Assembly (NCBI GenBank): GCA_037157565.1
Contig: JAZHRO010000013.1
Span: 79,663,501 to 79,727,500, forward strand
Length of the DNA stretch: 64,000 nt
Source of the DNA: Thalassia testudinum
Taxonomy: Eukaryota > Streptophyta > Magnoliopsida > Alismatales > Hydrocharitaceae
Direction: 5' to 3'
Part shown: positions 20,899 to 32,170 of the stretch, piece by piece
Position numbering within the stretch: position 1 is the first letter of the stretch
Layout of the letters: every line of letters begins with the position of its first letter
The notes under the pieces: model-generated
Told to the model about the DNA's origin: nothing
The model's database searches: none
The model's input: the letters and a program-made list of their open reading frames with translations, nothing else
Made by a program: the position numbers and the translations under genes

Positions 20899-22374
20899 TT
20901 AAAAATAAATCCACCTCCCATGCCTAACTGATGCAATGTCCTCATTGAAAAAAAGATATGAAAGAAAGGGTAGAATATAAAAGATGTCACCTGAATATGA
21001 AGCTCGTATCAGCCTTGTGTCATATGTACAACCGCTGAGTTTAATGCCGTCAGCTAGGCGAAGTCCAGCCAAAGAAGTCACAGAATGGCTAGAGCAACAG
21101 TCTGAGACGGGTTCTGGAAGAGTACGGTCAACAACAAGCTTCAGACGTTGACCGTTGACTTTAAATGTGTTACCCATCTTTGAGTCAGAAATCTGAATGG
21201 CACCATTTGGAAAAATCTGATCAATTAAGAATGGGCCTTTCCATTTAGATCTAAGTTTGCCAGGAAAGAGCTTAAGTTTAGAATTGAATAACCAGACCTT
21301 CTGGTTTGGCTCAGAGCTCTTGCGGGAAATCAATTGATCATGTAGAGCTTTGGCCCGAGCCTTGTAGATCTTGGCATTCTCATAAGCAACATTTCTAAGC
21401 TCCTCCAACTCAGATAGTTGGAGTTTCCTGGTCTTCCTAGCTAGATTCAGATCTAAATTGCATTATTTGATTGCCCAGAATGCCCTGTGTTCAATCTCTA
21501 CGGGTAGATGGCACGCCTTTCCATACACCAAACGGAATGGAGACATGCCGATGGGCATTTTATACGCCGTACTGTAGGCCCAAAGAGCATCCTCAAGCTT
21601 TTGAGTCCAATCCTTGCGATCAGGCCTAATCGTTTTTTGCAGAATGTTCTTGATCTCTCGATTGGAGATCTCGGCTTGTCCATTCGTCTGGGGATGGTAA
21701 GGTGTGGAAATTCGGTGATTAACCCCGTATTTGGCCAATAAATTCTGGAATTAGGCATTAGTAAAACGAGTGCCACCATCACTGATGATAGCCCTCGGAA
21801 TCCCGAACCTGCTGAAGATATTTTTCTTGACAAAATTGATGACCACCTTGTGGTCATTGGTTCGGGTGGGAATCGCCTCAATCCATTTGGACACATAATC
21901 AACAGCAACAAGAATGTACTGATGTCTAAATGAAGGGATAAAGGGTCCCATGAAATCGATGCTCCAAACATCGAAAATTTCGACAGGAAGAATAGGGTTT
22001 AGGGGCATCATGTCTCTCTTAGTTATGCTCCCGAGTGCCTGACATTGAGAACATGACCATGAGAAATCCTGAGCATCCTTGAATAAAGATGGCCAATAGA
22101 AGCCAGATTGTAAGATTTTTGCAGCCGTCTTTTTCCCAGAGAAATGTCCACCACACCCAGATGCATGGCAGAACTCGAGTATACTGTTGAATTCATTCTC
22201 CGGAATACATCGGCGAATAATCTGATCAGAGCCGATGCGATACAGTTCAGGGTCCTCCCAGAAGTAGTATTTGGCCTCAGATTTGAGTCTATCCCGTTGT
22301 TGCTGTCCAATCCTGGGGGATTTGACCAACGGCCAAATAGTTAACAATGTCAGCAAACCATGGGGTGTGGACAC
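20899..22374 (-). pseudogene. Athila-like integrase (broken)
   Basis: Frames 22374-21751, 21738-21463 and 21408-20899 together give a gypsy integrase: an HHCC-type zinc-binding region (GCGGHFSGKKTA, then CSQC), catalytic Asp in WSIDFMGPF, second Asp in IISDGG, and the Glu-containing HPQTNGQAE, then a basic C-terminal domain ([10 protein letters not shown]). Stops separate the frames at about 21745 and 21460. The three catalytic acidic residues appear kept although the frame is not. Confidence 0.8.
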
Positions 22375-23706
22375 CTAAAACTGTAAGAATAGTTTCGTTC
22401 GGAAAAGTGTCAGCAATCGGAATGTTCAGATAAGAAGAATCACCTAAGAGTCTCGATAAATGATCCGCTACCACATTTTGTACCCCGGTTTTATCCTTGA
22501 TTTCAAGATCAAATTCTTGAAGAAGAAGAATCCAATGAATAAGCCGGGGTTTAGCATCCTTTTTAGCCAAGAGATGTCTCAAGGCCGAGTGGTCGGTATA
22601 AACGATAACATGAGACCCTCAGAGATAAGCCCTGAATTTTTCCAAAGCAAATACTACTGCTAGCAATTCCTTTTCAGTAACAGTGTAATTCCTCTGGGCT
22701 TCATCCAGAGTTTTACTAGCATAGTAGATGACAGAAGGCTTTCGATCAATTTTCTGACCTAGGACAGCCCCGACCGTGTAATCAGAAGCGTCGGTCATGA
22801 TCTCAAAAGGGGCGGTACAAATTGGTGGTTGCAAAATTGGAGCACAGGTGACTGCCGTTTTCAGGAAATCAAATGCCTTTCGGCATGATTTGTCAAAAAC
22901 AAACGACGTTTCTTTGGCAAGAAGATTGCTCAAGGGACGAGCAACCTTCGAGAAATCCTTGATGAATCTTCGATAAAATCCCACATGGCCAAGAAATGAT
23001 CTGATTTGTTTAACAGATGTGGGAGGAGGAAGTTTAACGATAGCATCAACCTTAGCTTTGTCCACTTCAATTCCCCGTTCAAAGATTACATGACCCAAAA
23101 CGATGCCCTCTTGGGTCATGAAATGACTCTTTTCCCAACTAAGGACCAGTCGTGTCTTGATACATTGCTTAATAATCATTTCCAAATTAGCCAAAAAGAG
23201 TCAAATGATTCTCTGAAAACAGAGAGATCATCCATGAAGACTTCCATAAACTCTCCCACCATGTTAGAAAATATGGCTAGCATACACCTTTGAAAAGTTG
23301 CAGGTGCATTGCATAACCCGAAAGGCATCCTACGAAAAGCAAAGGTTCCGTAGGGACAGGTGAAAGTAGTTTTTTCCTGATCCTCGGGATGGATAGGAAC
23401 TTGGTTGTATCTCGAGTAGCCATCAAGAAAACAAAAGTACTTCTGCCCAGTTAATTTTTCCAAGATTTGATCGATGAAGGGCAGGGGAAAATGATCCTTT
23501 TTAGTGGCTGTGTTCAGCTTCCTGTAATCAATACAAACCCTCCAAGAGGAAGCTGAACGAGTTGTGACAGATTCTCCTCTCTCATTAGTCACAACAGTAA
23601 TCCCAGCTTTCTTTGGAACAATCTGAACGGGACTTACCCAGGGACTGTCAGAGATTGAATAAATAATTCCTGCATCGAGCCACTTGATGATTTCCTTTTT
23701 GACCAC
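22289..23706 (-). pseudogene. Athila-like reverse transcriptase and RNase H (broken)
   Basis: Frame 23706-23176 contains RT motifs (WRVCIDYRKLN, RMPFGLCNAPATFQ) and the catalytic FMDDLSVF. A frame change near 23180 leads to 23194-22619, with the thumb (SFLGHVGFYRRFI) and RNase H start (MTDASDYTVGAVLG). A stop near 22618 precedes the RNase H end (VADHLSRL, 22582-22289). The extreme N-terminal part lies beyond the inserted solo LTR (26541-26720). Confidence 0.8.
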
Positions 23707-23759
23707 TTCTCACATATTTGGATTCAATCTTCTCTACATCTGGCGAGAAGGGTGGGATC

Positions 23760-26540
23760 TGATGAGAACCTCATCATGAGCCATAACTAGCTCATTTTGA
23801 CCTAATACAAAGGATAAAAGCTCCTACATATCTCAAGGAAAGGCTTAACTCAGAGAATTCTGAGTTTGAGAAGAAAACAAGTCATAAGGGGTAAAAGTGC
23901 AATTTTACCAGTATAATCTGCATACAGGGTAATTCAGGGCCCAAACATAGGTCAAAGCAGCTTAATAAGAATAAAAGTGGGATGAGATGATCTAGCAAGG
24001 GCTACAGCACTTCCAAGAAACCAAATGATAATCTGTAACCCTAAAACAACCCACTTCAATTCACAAGGTTCGAGGCAAAGTAAAAATAGAATAAACCCTC
24101 TAAAATTCATAGAAAAATAACCTCTAGGGTTTAGAACCATCAATTTGGCCTTTAGAACCCATTTTGACCTACATTGAGAACCATGCCCAATTAATAACTT
24201 AATTTGGGTTTTTACGCAAATTGACCGGTCAAACAAGGTTTAATATGAAAATGAAATTCACCATCAGATTCCTTAGGTCCTAATTAGTCATGTATAAAAA
24301 CTTGAGCCTAAGAAGAAACCTCCTTGACCGACTTTACACTTTGGTCCTCATATATTTACTCTTTGGCCCTCAACTTTTGAACCCTCGCATTTTGGCCCCT
24401 AACTCTCCTTCGTTCTTTGCAATCAGGTCCCTCCTGCAAAACCTGCCAGCACCATGCTCCGGCGACCTTGCGCGGAGCATGGCGCCGCGCAGGGTGAGGT
24501 GGGGGACCTGGCAAGTAAACCGGGGGTGCCCTGCGTCGTCAACCGTCACAGGGGCACCCCCCTGGTCATTGTAGCCCACCATACCGGCCGTGCGAACGCA
24601 CGGATGGTATGGGTTCTTGCTTCCGGCCATCCTCCGGCGAGGGAGACACGTCGTCTCCCTCCGCCTTCCTCCCTGTTTGATCCCTATAAATACCCCCCGT
24701 CGCTCCACCGTTCTTCCCAGCCTGGATCTGACGGAGAAAACCCCCAACTTTCCTCTCTTCTCACTCCGGCAGACGCCCACCAGCTCCGGCGGTTCTTCCT
24801 CCTCCTCCTCTTCGCTCTGCCGCAATACCAGCAGCAGAGACTTCTTCCCCTGCTCTTCCCGCGTCGCGCAATACCGGCGCGCGCTGCCTCTGCCCCGTCG
24901 TCACCGCCGTCCTCCCCCCACTGGGCATCGTCTTCTCCGGCGACAGTCGATACGACTGTCGCCCTGTTCCTCCCCTTTCGTCCCTGCAAGTAAGCTAGAG
25001 CTACTCCCCTTCTTCTCCTCTTTCTTTCCCCGCTTTCAATTTAGTCAATTAAGCCCTCGACCGACCCTGACCACCTTCACCCCCTCCGTCTCCGACCACC
25101 CTCCGGCGAGCCGCTCCCATCACCTCAGCGACCCACACGGCTCGCCAACCACCGCAGGACCTCCGCCTCCTCACCCTGATCAATCTCCGCCCTACCACTT
25201 CCCCCACATCACCCTCTGCAACTCCACCGAACAGACCCATCCTCCGACCCACAGTCCGACCTAGGGCAGCCCTCGCACGTCGCCCCGCGCCTCGCCACCA
25301 CCCACACGAGCTTCGCCGCACCCTGGCGAAGCTCCTGGCACTCTCTGATTAGGCCGAGAGGCCGTTTTCTTGTGGACAGGCCACCCGACCTCCGCCGCCA
25401 TTGACGCGCAGGAGGACCTGCTTCCGCCTGCAGCTACAGGCGCGCCACGACTCAGCGCCAAGCCCAGATTCACTCCCAGGCCTTGCGAGGAGTTTTGGCA
25501 AAACACCAGGTTCGCAGCCGAGGAAGAAAACTCCGCGTGACGCTGCCATCTCCTGCTGAATTCCCCGCTGCGGGCGCGCAATTGAGGTGGGCCGTTTAGT
25601 CCCACCTCGGAAACGCCTGAAGAGCCGCAGCGACATAAGATGCAAAAGTGCAGTAGCCTTACTGCCTCAGTACACGGGGTGAGGTCCCCTTCACCCGCCC
25701 GGTTACCCGGTCTCGTCCGCGCTCACGCCCCGCGGACCTGACCCGAACCGACCCGACCCGACTCGACTGACCTGCACTCCTCGCCCACCACGCACGCCGG
25801 TGGGCCTGGACCCGGGCCTGATCCGAACCCGGTTACCCGGTAGCTCTGGGAGAGCTTTCCCAAGAGTGGTTTCAGAGAGAAAGAGAGACGCGGGGGGGGG
25901 GGGGGGAGGGTAGAGTAGGTTTTGCTTCTGACGAGAAACTCTGAAGTGTGCAGGCGAAGAAGAAGACCCGCGGAAGAAGACGTGCAGGCGAAGAAGAAGG
26001 AGCTGCACTGTAGCAAATGCATGGTTAAGTCGTCGAAGCACCGGGTCAGACGACGGAAGGTCAGCAGCCAGAGCAGGAAAGAAGGCAGGCTAAAGAAAGA
26101 AAGAAAAGAAGAGCAACGGCCAAAGCAGAAAAAGAGAAAGGGTCACCACAATTGCAGAAAAAGAAGAAGAGAGGCCAAGACAGAAACCAAGGAAGAAGAA
26201 GAAAGAGATCTGAAGAGGAGCATCACCTCTGCAGAACGAAGAAGAAGAACAAGGAGCTCTGAAGAAAGAAGAACATCACCAAAGCAGGAACAGCAGGAAG
26301 AAGAAGAAGAGCATCCCCTCTGCAGAACAAAGAGAAAACAACAAATTCTTTCCCTCTCTCTTTCTTTTTGTAAAAGAAACATGTATATCTCTAGAATACG
26401 ACTTGCTCCCTGAGTTCGACCTCGGGAACTCTTTCATTTTCCGAGTAAAAAATTTATATTTGAAATGTTGGTAATAACCGGCTTTACTACAACGTTATAA
26501 CAAAACCAAAACCCTCAAACCCGGTTGCCGCGACGTTTCA
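23760..26540 (+). mobile_element. Solo LTR, family F, inside Athila-like pol
   Basis: A 2781-bp unit, tgatgagaac ... cgacgtttca, flanked by the 5-bp repeat ggatc (23755-23759 and 26541-26545). The repeat interrupts the pol frame just upstream of RT. Features: TATAAATA at 24685-24692 on the plus strand; CT-rich and GC-rich sequence with long accidental open frames; a 15-G run at 25892-25906; a purine-rich GAAGAA block at about 25950-26310; and an end resembling Athila LTR ends (gagttcgacctcgg). Probably another Athila/Tat-type family. Confidence 0.85.
24685..24692 (+). promoter_or_regulatory. TATA box of solo LTR F
   Basis: TATAAATA followed by a C-rich stretch, the only good core promoter in this LTR. 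Transcription would oppose the host Athila-like element. Confidence 0.5.
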
Positions 26541-26720
26541 GGATCCATCTTCCAAAAATATTCTATGATTACAGTAAGATGGCTCGATCCCCCTAAGGTC
26601 ATGAATGGTCCAACCAATTACCTCCTTATGTTCCTTTAGGACCTTGATCAATTTAGTCTCTTGCTCCTTTGTCAATTTAGTACTGATAATCACAGGGAAC
26701 GTATTCTGAGGTCTTAAAAA
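26541..26720 (-). pseudogene. Athila-like pol, fragment upstream of RT
   Basis: Continuation of pol on the far side of the solo LTR. It carries the region just before RT (IFLEDGS read on the minus strand at the junction). It is separated from RT by the insertion and from gag-protease by a stop. Confidence 0.65.
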
Positions 26721-29534
26721 TTAATATTTCAAATTCTCGGGCAATGGTTTCAATTCAAGCTGGGGTGGGTTGATGATTGATGGTAGGGTAGATGCTGAAG
26801 ATTCAACAAGAGGAAGAGATTGTGAGTGAACAAAATAAGTAACCTCTTCTGAAGATGTCAGGTCAGCCATATAGGGTTGCGGGTCAAATTTATCATCCAA
26901 AGAGGAACTTTCAATTGAAGAAACTATCAAACAAGTTTCAATATTATCATTATCCTCATCAAGTTCCTCAATAAATCCACAATCCTCAAATTTGTTGATC
27001 GCCTTAAAAATATCCAATTTCATTCGTTGGTCCCCAAAGGCGATTTCTATGCTACCGCTTTCACAATTAATGTTGGCCTTTGCGATAGCCAGGAACGGAC
27101 GCCCCAGAATGATGGGCGTGTTCCTCAAATTATCAGGTACATCTATGTCAAGGATAAAGAAATCTACAGGAAAATAGAAATCCTTGACCTTAACTATAAC
27201 ATCTTCAATAACACCTCGCAGGTTTGTGACCGAACGATCCGCTAACTGTAGCGTTAATGAACTTGGCCGAAGTTCACCTAACCCAAACTTCTCGTAGAGA
27301 GAAGTCGGAATTAGGTTGATGGATGCACTAAGATCCAAAAGTATTCTATCAAATGTGTAATCTCCGATAATGCAAGAAATCAATGGAGCACTAGGATCTC
27401 TCTTTTTTTGAAGGAGGTAGTGCAGGATAACAGAACTAGCCTGTTTGGAGAGTACCACCTTCCTCGGAACAGATTCTCTCGACTTGCACTTTTGTGTACA
27501 TAATTCCTTTAAAAATCTTGCGTAAGCCGGTATGTGCTTGATAGCATCAAGGAGCGGGATATTGATCTTAACATTCTTAAATAGATTCAGAAGTTCCTCA
27601 TTGCTATCAACAGACTTCTTCTTTGATTTAGTTAAGGCTTCAAGAAAAGGAACATGAGTCAGATCTTTGGAATCAGGTTCTTGAGCCTTGATTTCTCCTC
27701 TAGAATTCTCCTCTCTCTCCTCAGGTTCTTCAGGATTCAAAAGATCAGAATAGTGTGGTTGTGGATCCTGAGTCTTCTTACCACTCCTCAAAGTGACAGA
27801 ATTTGCAGATGCATAAGAATTTGGATCTTGAGGAGGGTTAGGAAAGATTGGAGGGGCTTGACTGACCATGAATTGTTGATTTGCAGAAGAATAAGATGAG
27901 GAACCCTGCTCAACCACCTGAGCATTTGCGTGTGAGTTCCTTTGATTTCCGTACCCTTGGGCTTGATTGCCCGAATTCATAATGTTTCGCAGGTTGGGTA
28001 CGGGTTGGGATGGTAGAGATCCGGGTTGACGAGAGTTAGCAATGAACCCGGATTGCAAGTTGTCCAGCGAGTTTTCCATTTGCTGCATGAGCTGGAGCAT
28101 AGATCCTTGCATCTCTACCATTTGACGGTTCAAATTAGCCTGCCCTACGGGTTGACGGGCATTCCAAGTTGGCTGATTGACCTGATTCGAAGGCAACTGA
28201 GTATATACTTGATCCTGACCCATTGGTCGTTGCGGAGCATAGTTGCCGAGTCGGAATTGGGTCTGTTGCCCCAGATTTTTCCAAGAGAAGTTAGGGTGGT
28301 TTCTCCAACCTGGATTATAGGCATTCGAGTAAGGGTTGGATCTAACATTCTCTTGTACAGCACAAACATCCTCATAGGGTGAGGATGGAGAGAAAGAAAG
28401 GGAAGGATTAGAAAAACTGGGATCAAAGGCCCCAGTTTGGAACCCATGGGGCTCCGAAAAATGCTGACTCACAGGTTGAGCCGCATCGAGTTGATTCACG
28501 AACTCCCGTCCAGAAGGAGCTCGTGAGGAATGGAATCCCGAATTTTGGGATTGAGTGGATCGAGAGTTGTTCATAGAATTGCCAGCCATCCACTCTTCCA
28601 TTCTTTTAGCAACCAAGTCCATCTTATTAAGTTTATTACAAATCAATTCCATATCAAATGAATGAGAGTCATGGACTTCATTGACATTTGATCTGGATTG
28701 CTGGGACCGGTTAAAAGTATCCATGGAGGCATGATTAATTGAATTCTCACTCATTTCCTTAAATAAATCATGTGCACTATCTGCATCTTTATTGAAGAAA
28801 TTGCCTCCGCAAGAAGCATCCACATGATTTCTGAGTTGCTCAGTCAACCCATGATAGAAGATCTGCACGAGTTACCATTTCAGCACCTCGTGATGTGGAC
28901 ACCTCCGCAATAAGTCCTTGAATCGCTCCCAGGCCACCTGAAACTGCTCCCCCAGCCGCTAGGTAAAGGTAGTGATTGCCCGTCTCAAAGCATTGGTACG
29001 ACCGACTAGGAAGAATTTCTTCAGAAAGGCCGATTTCAACTCATTCCAAGTTGTAATTGGTCTTCCTATTGTCCTATACCAATGCGTGGCCTTATCCCTA
29101 AGAGAGTGGGGGAAGAGCCTCATGATCATTTGCTCCTCGTTTACGTTTCAAGCCTTAGTGGTCTGGACCAAAGTGGTCAAGTCCTCCAAGTGCTGAAACG
29201 GATCTTTGGAGCCAAGCCCATGATAATGTTTAATCAGGCTTAACACATGGGGCTTGATTTCTACGTCACCGGCTGGAATCTGGACGTCGAGACGTTCCCC
29301 GTAATTTGAAGGATCATAAAAATCCTTCAAGGGCTGAGCACCCTGCATTCTCTGGAACCATTCCTACATTCTCTGCATTTGTTCCAACTGCCTTCGAAAT
29401 TCTTCCTGTGGATTTCCAAGCAGAGGAGGCAGTTGTTCGGCCATGGGATCAAATTGACCAAAATCCAATTTGCGCCTCCTAGAATGTTCTAATGGTCCTT
29501 CCAACCGAGGATTCAATGACTGTCTTCCCAGCAT
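26721..29534 (-). pseudogene. Athila-like gag and protease (broken)
   Basis: Gag begins at ATG 29534 (MLGRQSLNPRLEG). A stop near 29367 and two more in 28870-29000 break the N-terminal third, which includes the capsid-like region (HWYRTIGRPITTWNEL). An uninterrupted 715-codon stretch (28868-26721) follows: a long Asn/Gln/Ser-rich linker, then the retroviral-type protease region. The active-site motif reads LLDLSASINLIP, where this family normally has DLG(A/S); a Ser replaces the Gly. A conserved ILGRPFLA follows. Confidence 0.8.
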
Positions 29535-30747
29535 AAACTAGGAGAAGGTCGGAAGGACTGGGGATAAGGACCCTGCAGCACAACAAAACAAGGCTGTCCT
29601 TAAATGGAGTAGCCTAAGGATCTACTGACTCCCAAAACCCGCCTTAAGACTGTAAATGATTTACTCTACTTGCGTCTGTTTAATCCAACCAATTAGAAGG
29701 AGGGACTGGGGAGAAGGTTCTTCCTTCGGCTTTCGCCTCTGGTTCCTAGTGTACCCCCCAGCTGCGGTCGTTTGACGCTACTCCCCTAGCTAGACATCAG
29801 ATTAATCAGTACAAGTAGGTTAATCAAAAACAATCTCAGACTAGGCCGTGAAGAGCGAATCAAACCTTAAGGCCAACGTCTACTCAATTTTATTAAGTCC
29901 TGGGATTGTGGTGTTTATGGAATGTGATGGGCCCTTACAATGGGTTGTGCCCTTAATGATTGATTGAGATTTGTGTAAGTGCGTGCACAACTAGGGTTTT
30001 CAAGCAAGATTATTTATAATGCGTGAATTTTAATGTTCAAATCTTGCTTAAGTAGCTTTTAGGGTTTCAAATTAGGTGGATTGCAATCAAGTTTCTAGGC
30101 AAACCAAGTTGTAAAAAATGGGTGAAGATTATTTTCCTTTAAAATCAGAAAGAAAGTGGAGTGCCTGGAATAGACCTAGATTGAAAACCCTAAGGAGGAG
30201 CTACTTGATGAGTTGGTTTTAAATAGAGTGGTGCGGCTCAAACAACTCAAACAATTGGCCACAAATGTACCACTAAGTTAGGCACTCAAAGATGGTTAAC
30301 CTAGAATGATTTCTACTCTGTTATATGTTGCTTTGTGTGTACCGGTTCCACAGATCAGAACTTGGTTGAGTAGAAACAAATCAAGTTGATTAAGTGCCTT
30401 GAATGTGGTTGTGTGTTTGTTGAAAATTACCCCACAAGATTATCTTTTTGTTATTTCTTTTTATGAATGAGGGTGGAATGAATGTGAGTGGATATCCAAA
30501 CAACCAAACTATTCCTACGATTTATGCAAACACCTAGGTTAATTGGAATTTGGATTTAATGTGGTGAATGAAATCTATGGAGGGGGGAAAATGGGGAGCA
30601 CTTACAGTTGTCTCCAGTCTACCGCTTGTTGATTCCTTGATGGAGGTCTCTGCAAAACAATAGACACAAGAGAAAGCAAGTTAGAAAACAATAAAGTGCA
30701 AGAAATGCGAAGAAAAGATCGGAAATCATTGCCTCCCCCGCAACGAC
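29535..30747 (-). mobile_element. Athila-like leader and primer binding site
   Basis: Noncoding 5' leader between gag and the 5' LTR. The PBS at about 30729-30747 is a mutated tRNA-Asp complement (gcaacgacgcca). Parts match 4486-4752. Confidence 0.7.
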
Positions 30748-32170
30748 GCCAAAATATTGAACGCTCGAATTGCTATGCTAACGTGTTCGATTTTAGAAAA
30801 CCTGTCGTTGCAGCTTGAAAGCGAAGAATTCGTGTTCAACAAATAAAATTTATACCAAAATTTTATTTCCGGGTCGAATACAGGGAGGCTACGTTGATCT
30901 ATATTCGCAATTATATTTTTTTTAGAATTTTTTTTTTTTGAAAAGCGAGATGATATAATTACAATGAAGCTATCAGACTAAAAGGAAGAGAGAGAGAGAG
31001 AACATGCATTCAATATTTCAAAATATTTATAAAATCAAACCAAATAAAAGTTACACTAGAATGCGGGAAATCAGCTACACTAGAAAGCAGGAAAATTCTA
31101 CACTAGAAAAGCTGTAAAGAAGAATGGGAGAGAGAAGTTATCCTCCTCGATGATCGCTTGGAGGACGAGCCGGACGGGACGACGCCTGGACGAAGGAGGA
31201 CGGAGCAAGACGAAGGAGGACGAAGCAGAAGAATGGGAACGGAGCAGCACACCATCGTCGTCGTGGGATCCACTTCCGAAGGGGGACGAAAATTTGGACT
31301 TTATCTCGCGAGAAGCACCCCGGGTGTGGGACAAGCTTCTCTTGAGCTTTAGAGAGGTAGAGAAGAGAAGGAAGAGATGGGAATTTCGTGTGGAGGGGGT
31401 CTCCTTTTATAGTTGCAAGGAGTGGGGGCAAATTGGTCCTTACATCTTTAAAACATTAAATGAGGGGTCTTTAGTGACGGATAAAACCGTCGCTAAAGCC
31501 CCAACATGGGTGTAGTGGGCGCTCCCTACACGTGCCTCCTCAGCTGCCCGCGTTCAACGCCCACCCACGTTCATTCATCCACAGCGATCGGACGGCTAAG
31601 GATGCGCCTTCGCCCGCTGCTGCGCGCCAGCCCAGCGCGTACGATGCCGCGCGTGCAATAGCGCGTGGCCGCTATTGGGAGATCTGAGCTGCCCAATGAC
31701 GATCCAACGCACGCCTGCGCTCGCTCACTCGCGCCCTTCTCCCCTTCGCTGCGGCTCGAACCCGCGGCTTGTGAAAGCGATAGCACCTTCGACCGTTGCG
31801 CTACGGGGCGTGGATGGTCGAGAGGGCGAGTTGTGGTGCGGCCGCTCACAGCCGTTGGATCTCGATCCAACGGCGGAGAGGGAGTGGGTGCGGAAGCTTC
31901 AATGGATGCATGTGGCCGTTTTGGCAGCCGAGATGGCGCCACGTGGCGCCATCTTGGTCGTCCATCTTCTGGATGTTGTAGATGGTGCCACGGATGTCGG
32001 ATTGACTCGATTTTTGCGTCGTTAGGCTGCGATCGTCGATCCGAATTCATCCATGTGGTCGGATTTGTCATTTGAAGTGTGGATTTACACCATCTTGGCC
32101 CTTGATCTTCTAGGATTCCCTGGTCACTATCTGATGCTAAGGATGCCTGACTAGGGCGATCTTGGAGTCG
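30748..32170 (-). mobile_element. 5' LTR of the Athila-like element, outer end missing
   Basis: Matches the 3' LTR from 18066 up to position 19468 (cttggagtcg), then changes abruptly to unrelated sequence. About 230 bp of the outer U3 end are gone, with the TG terminus and the target site. The inner end starts tattgaac instead of tgttgaac. The TATA, U3 hairpin (31469-31498) and tRNA-like segment (31737-31808) remain. Confidence 0.8.

Larger units (their letters stand above)
18066..32170 (-). mobile_element. Degenerate Athila-like Ty3/gypsy element (whole)
   Basis: In transcript order (right to left): truncated 5' LTR 30748-32170, leader with tRNA-Asp-type PBS, gag-protease 29534-26721, RT-RNase H, integrase to 20899, 3' noncoding region, 3' LTR 18066-19701. 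Its pol carries a 2.8 kb solo LTR (23760-26540). Several stops and frame breaks make it non-autonomous. The outer end of the 5' LTR is missing, so no flanking target duplication can be found. No envelope-like gene is visible between integrase and 3' LTR. Confidence 0.85.

Noticed and set aside
19702..20899. Envelope-like third gene in the Athila-like element
   Set aside because: The 1.2 kb between integrase and 3' LTR has no long frame or membrane segment.
24454..25321. Several overlapping Pro/Ser/Arg-rich open frames of 90-224 codons
   Set aside because: They lie in the CT-rich leader of solo LTR F on both strands at once, the pattern of composition rather than coding.
31737..31808. Genuine tRNA gene on the minus strand
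   Set aside because: The boxes are present but the acceptor and anticodon arms do not pair well, and the segment is a fixed part of the LTR; listed only as tRNA-like.
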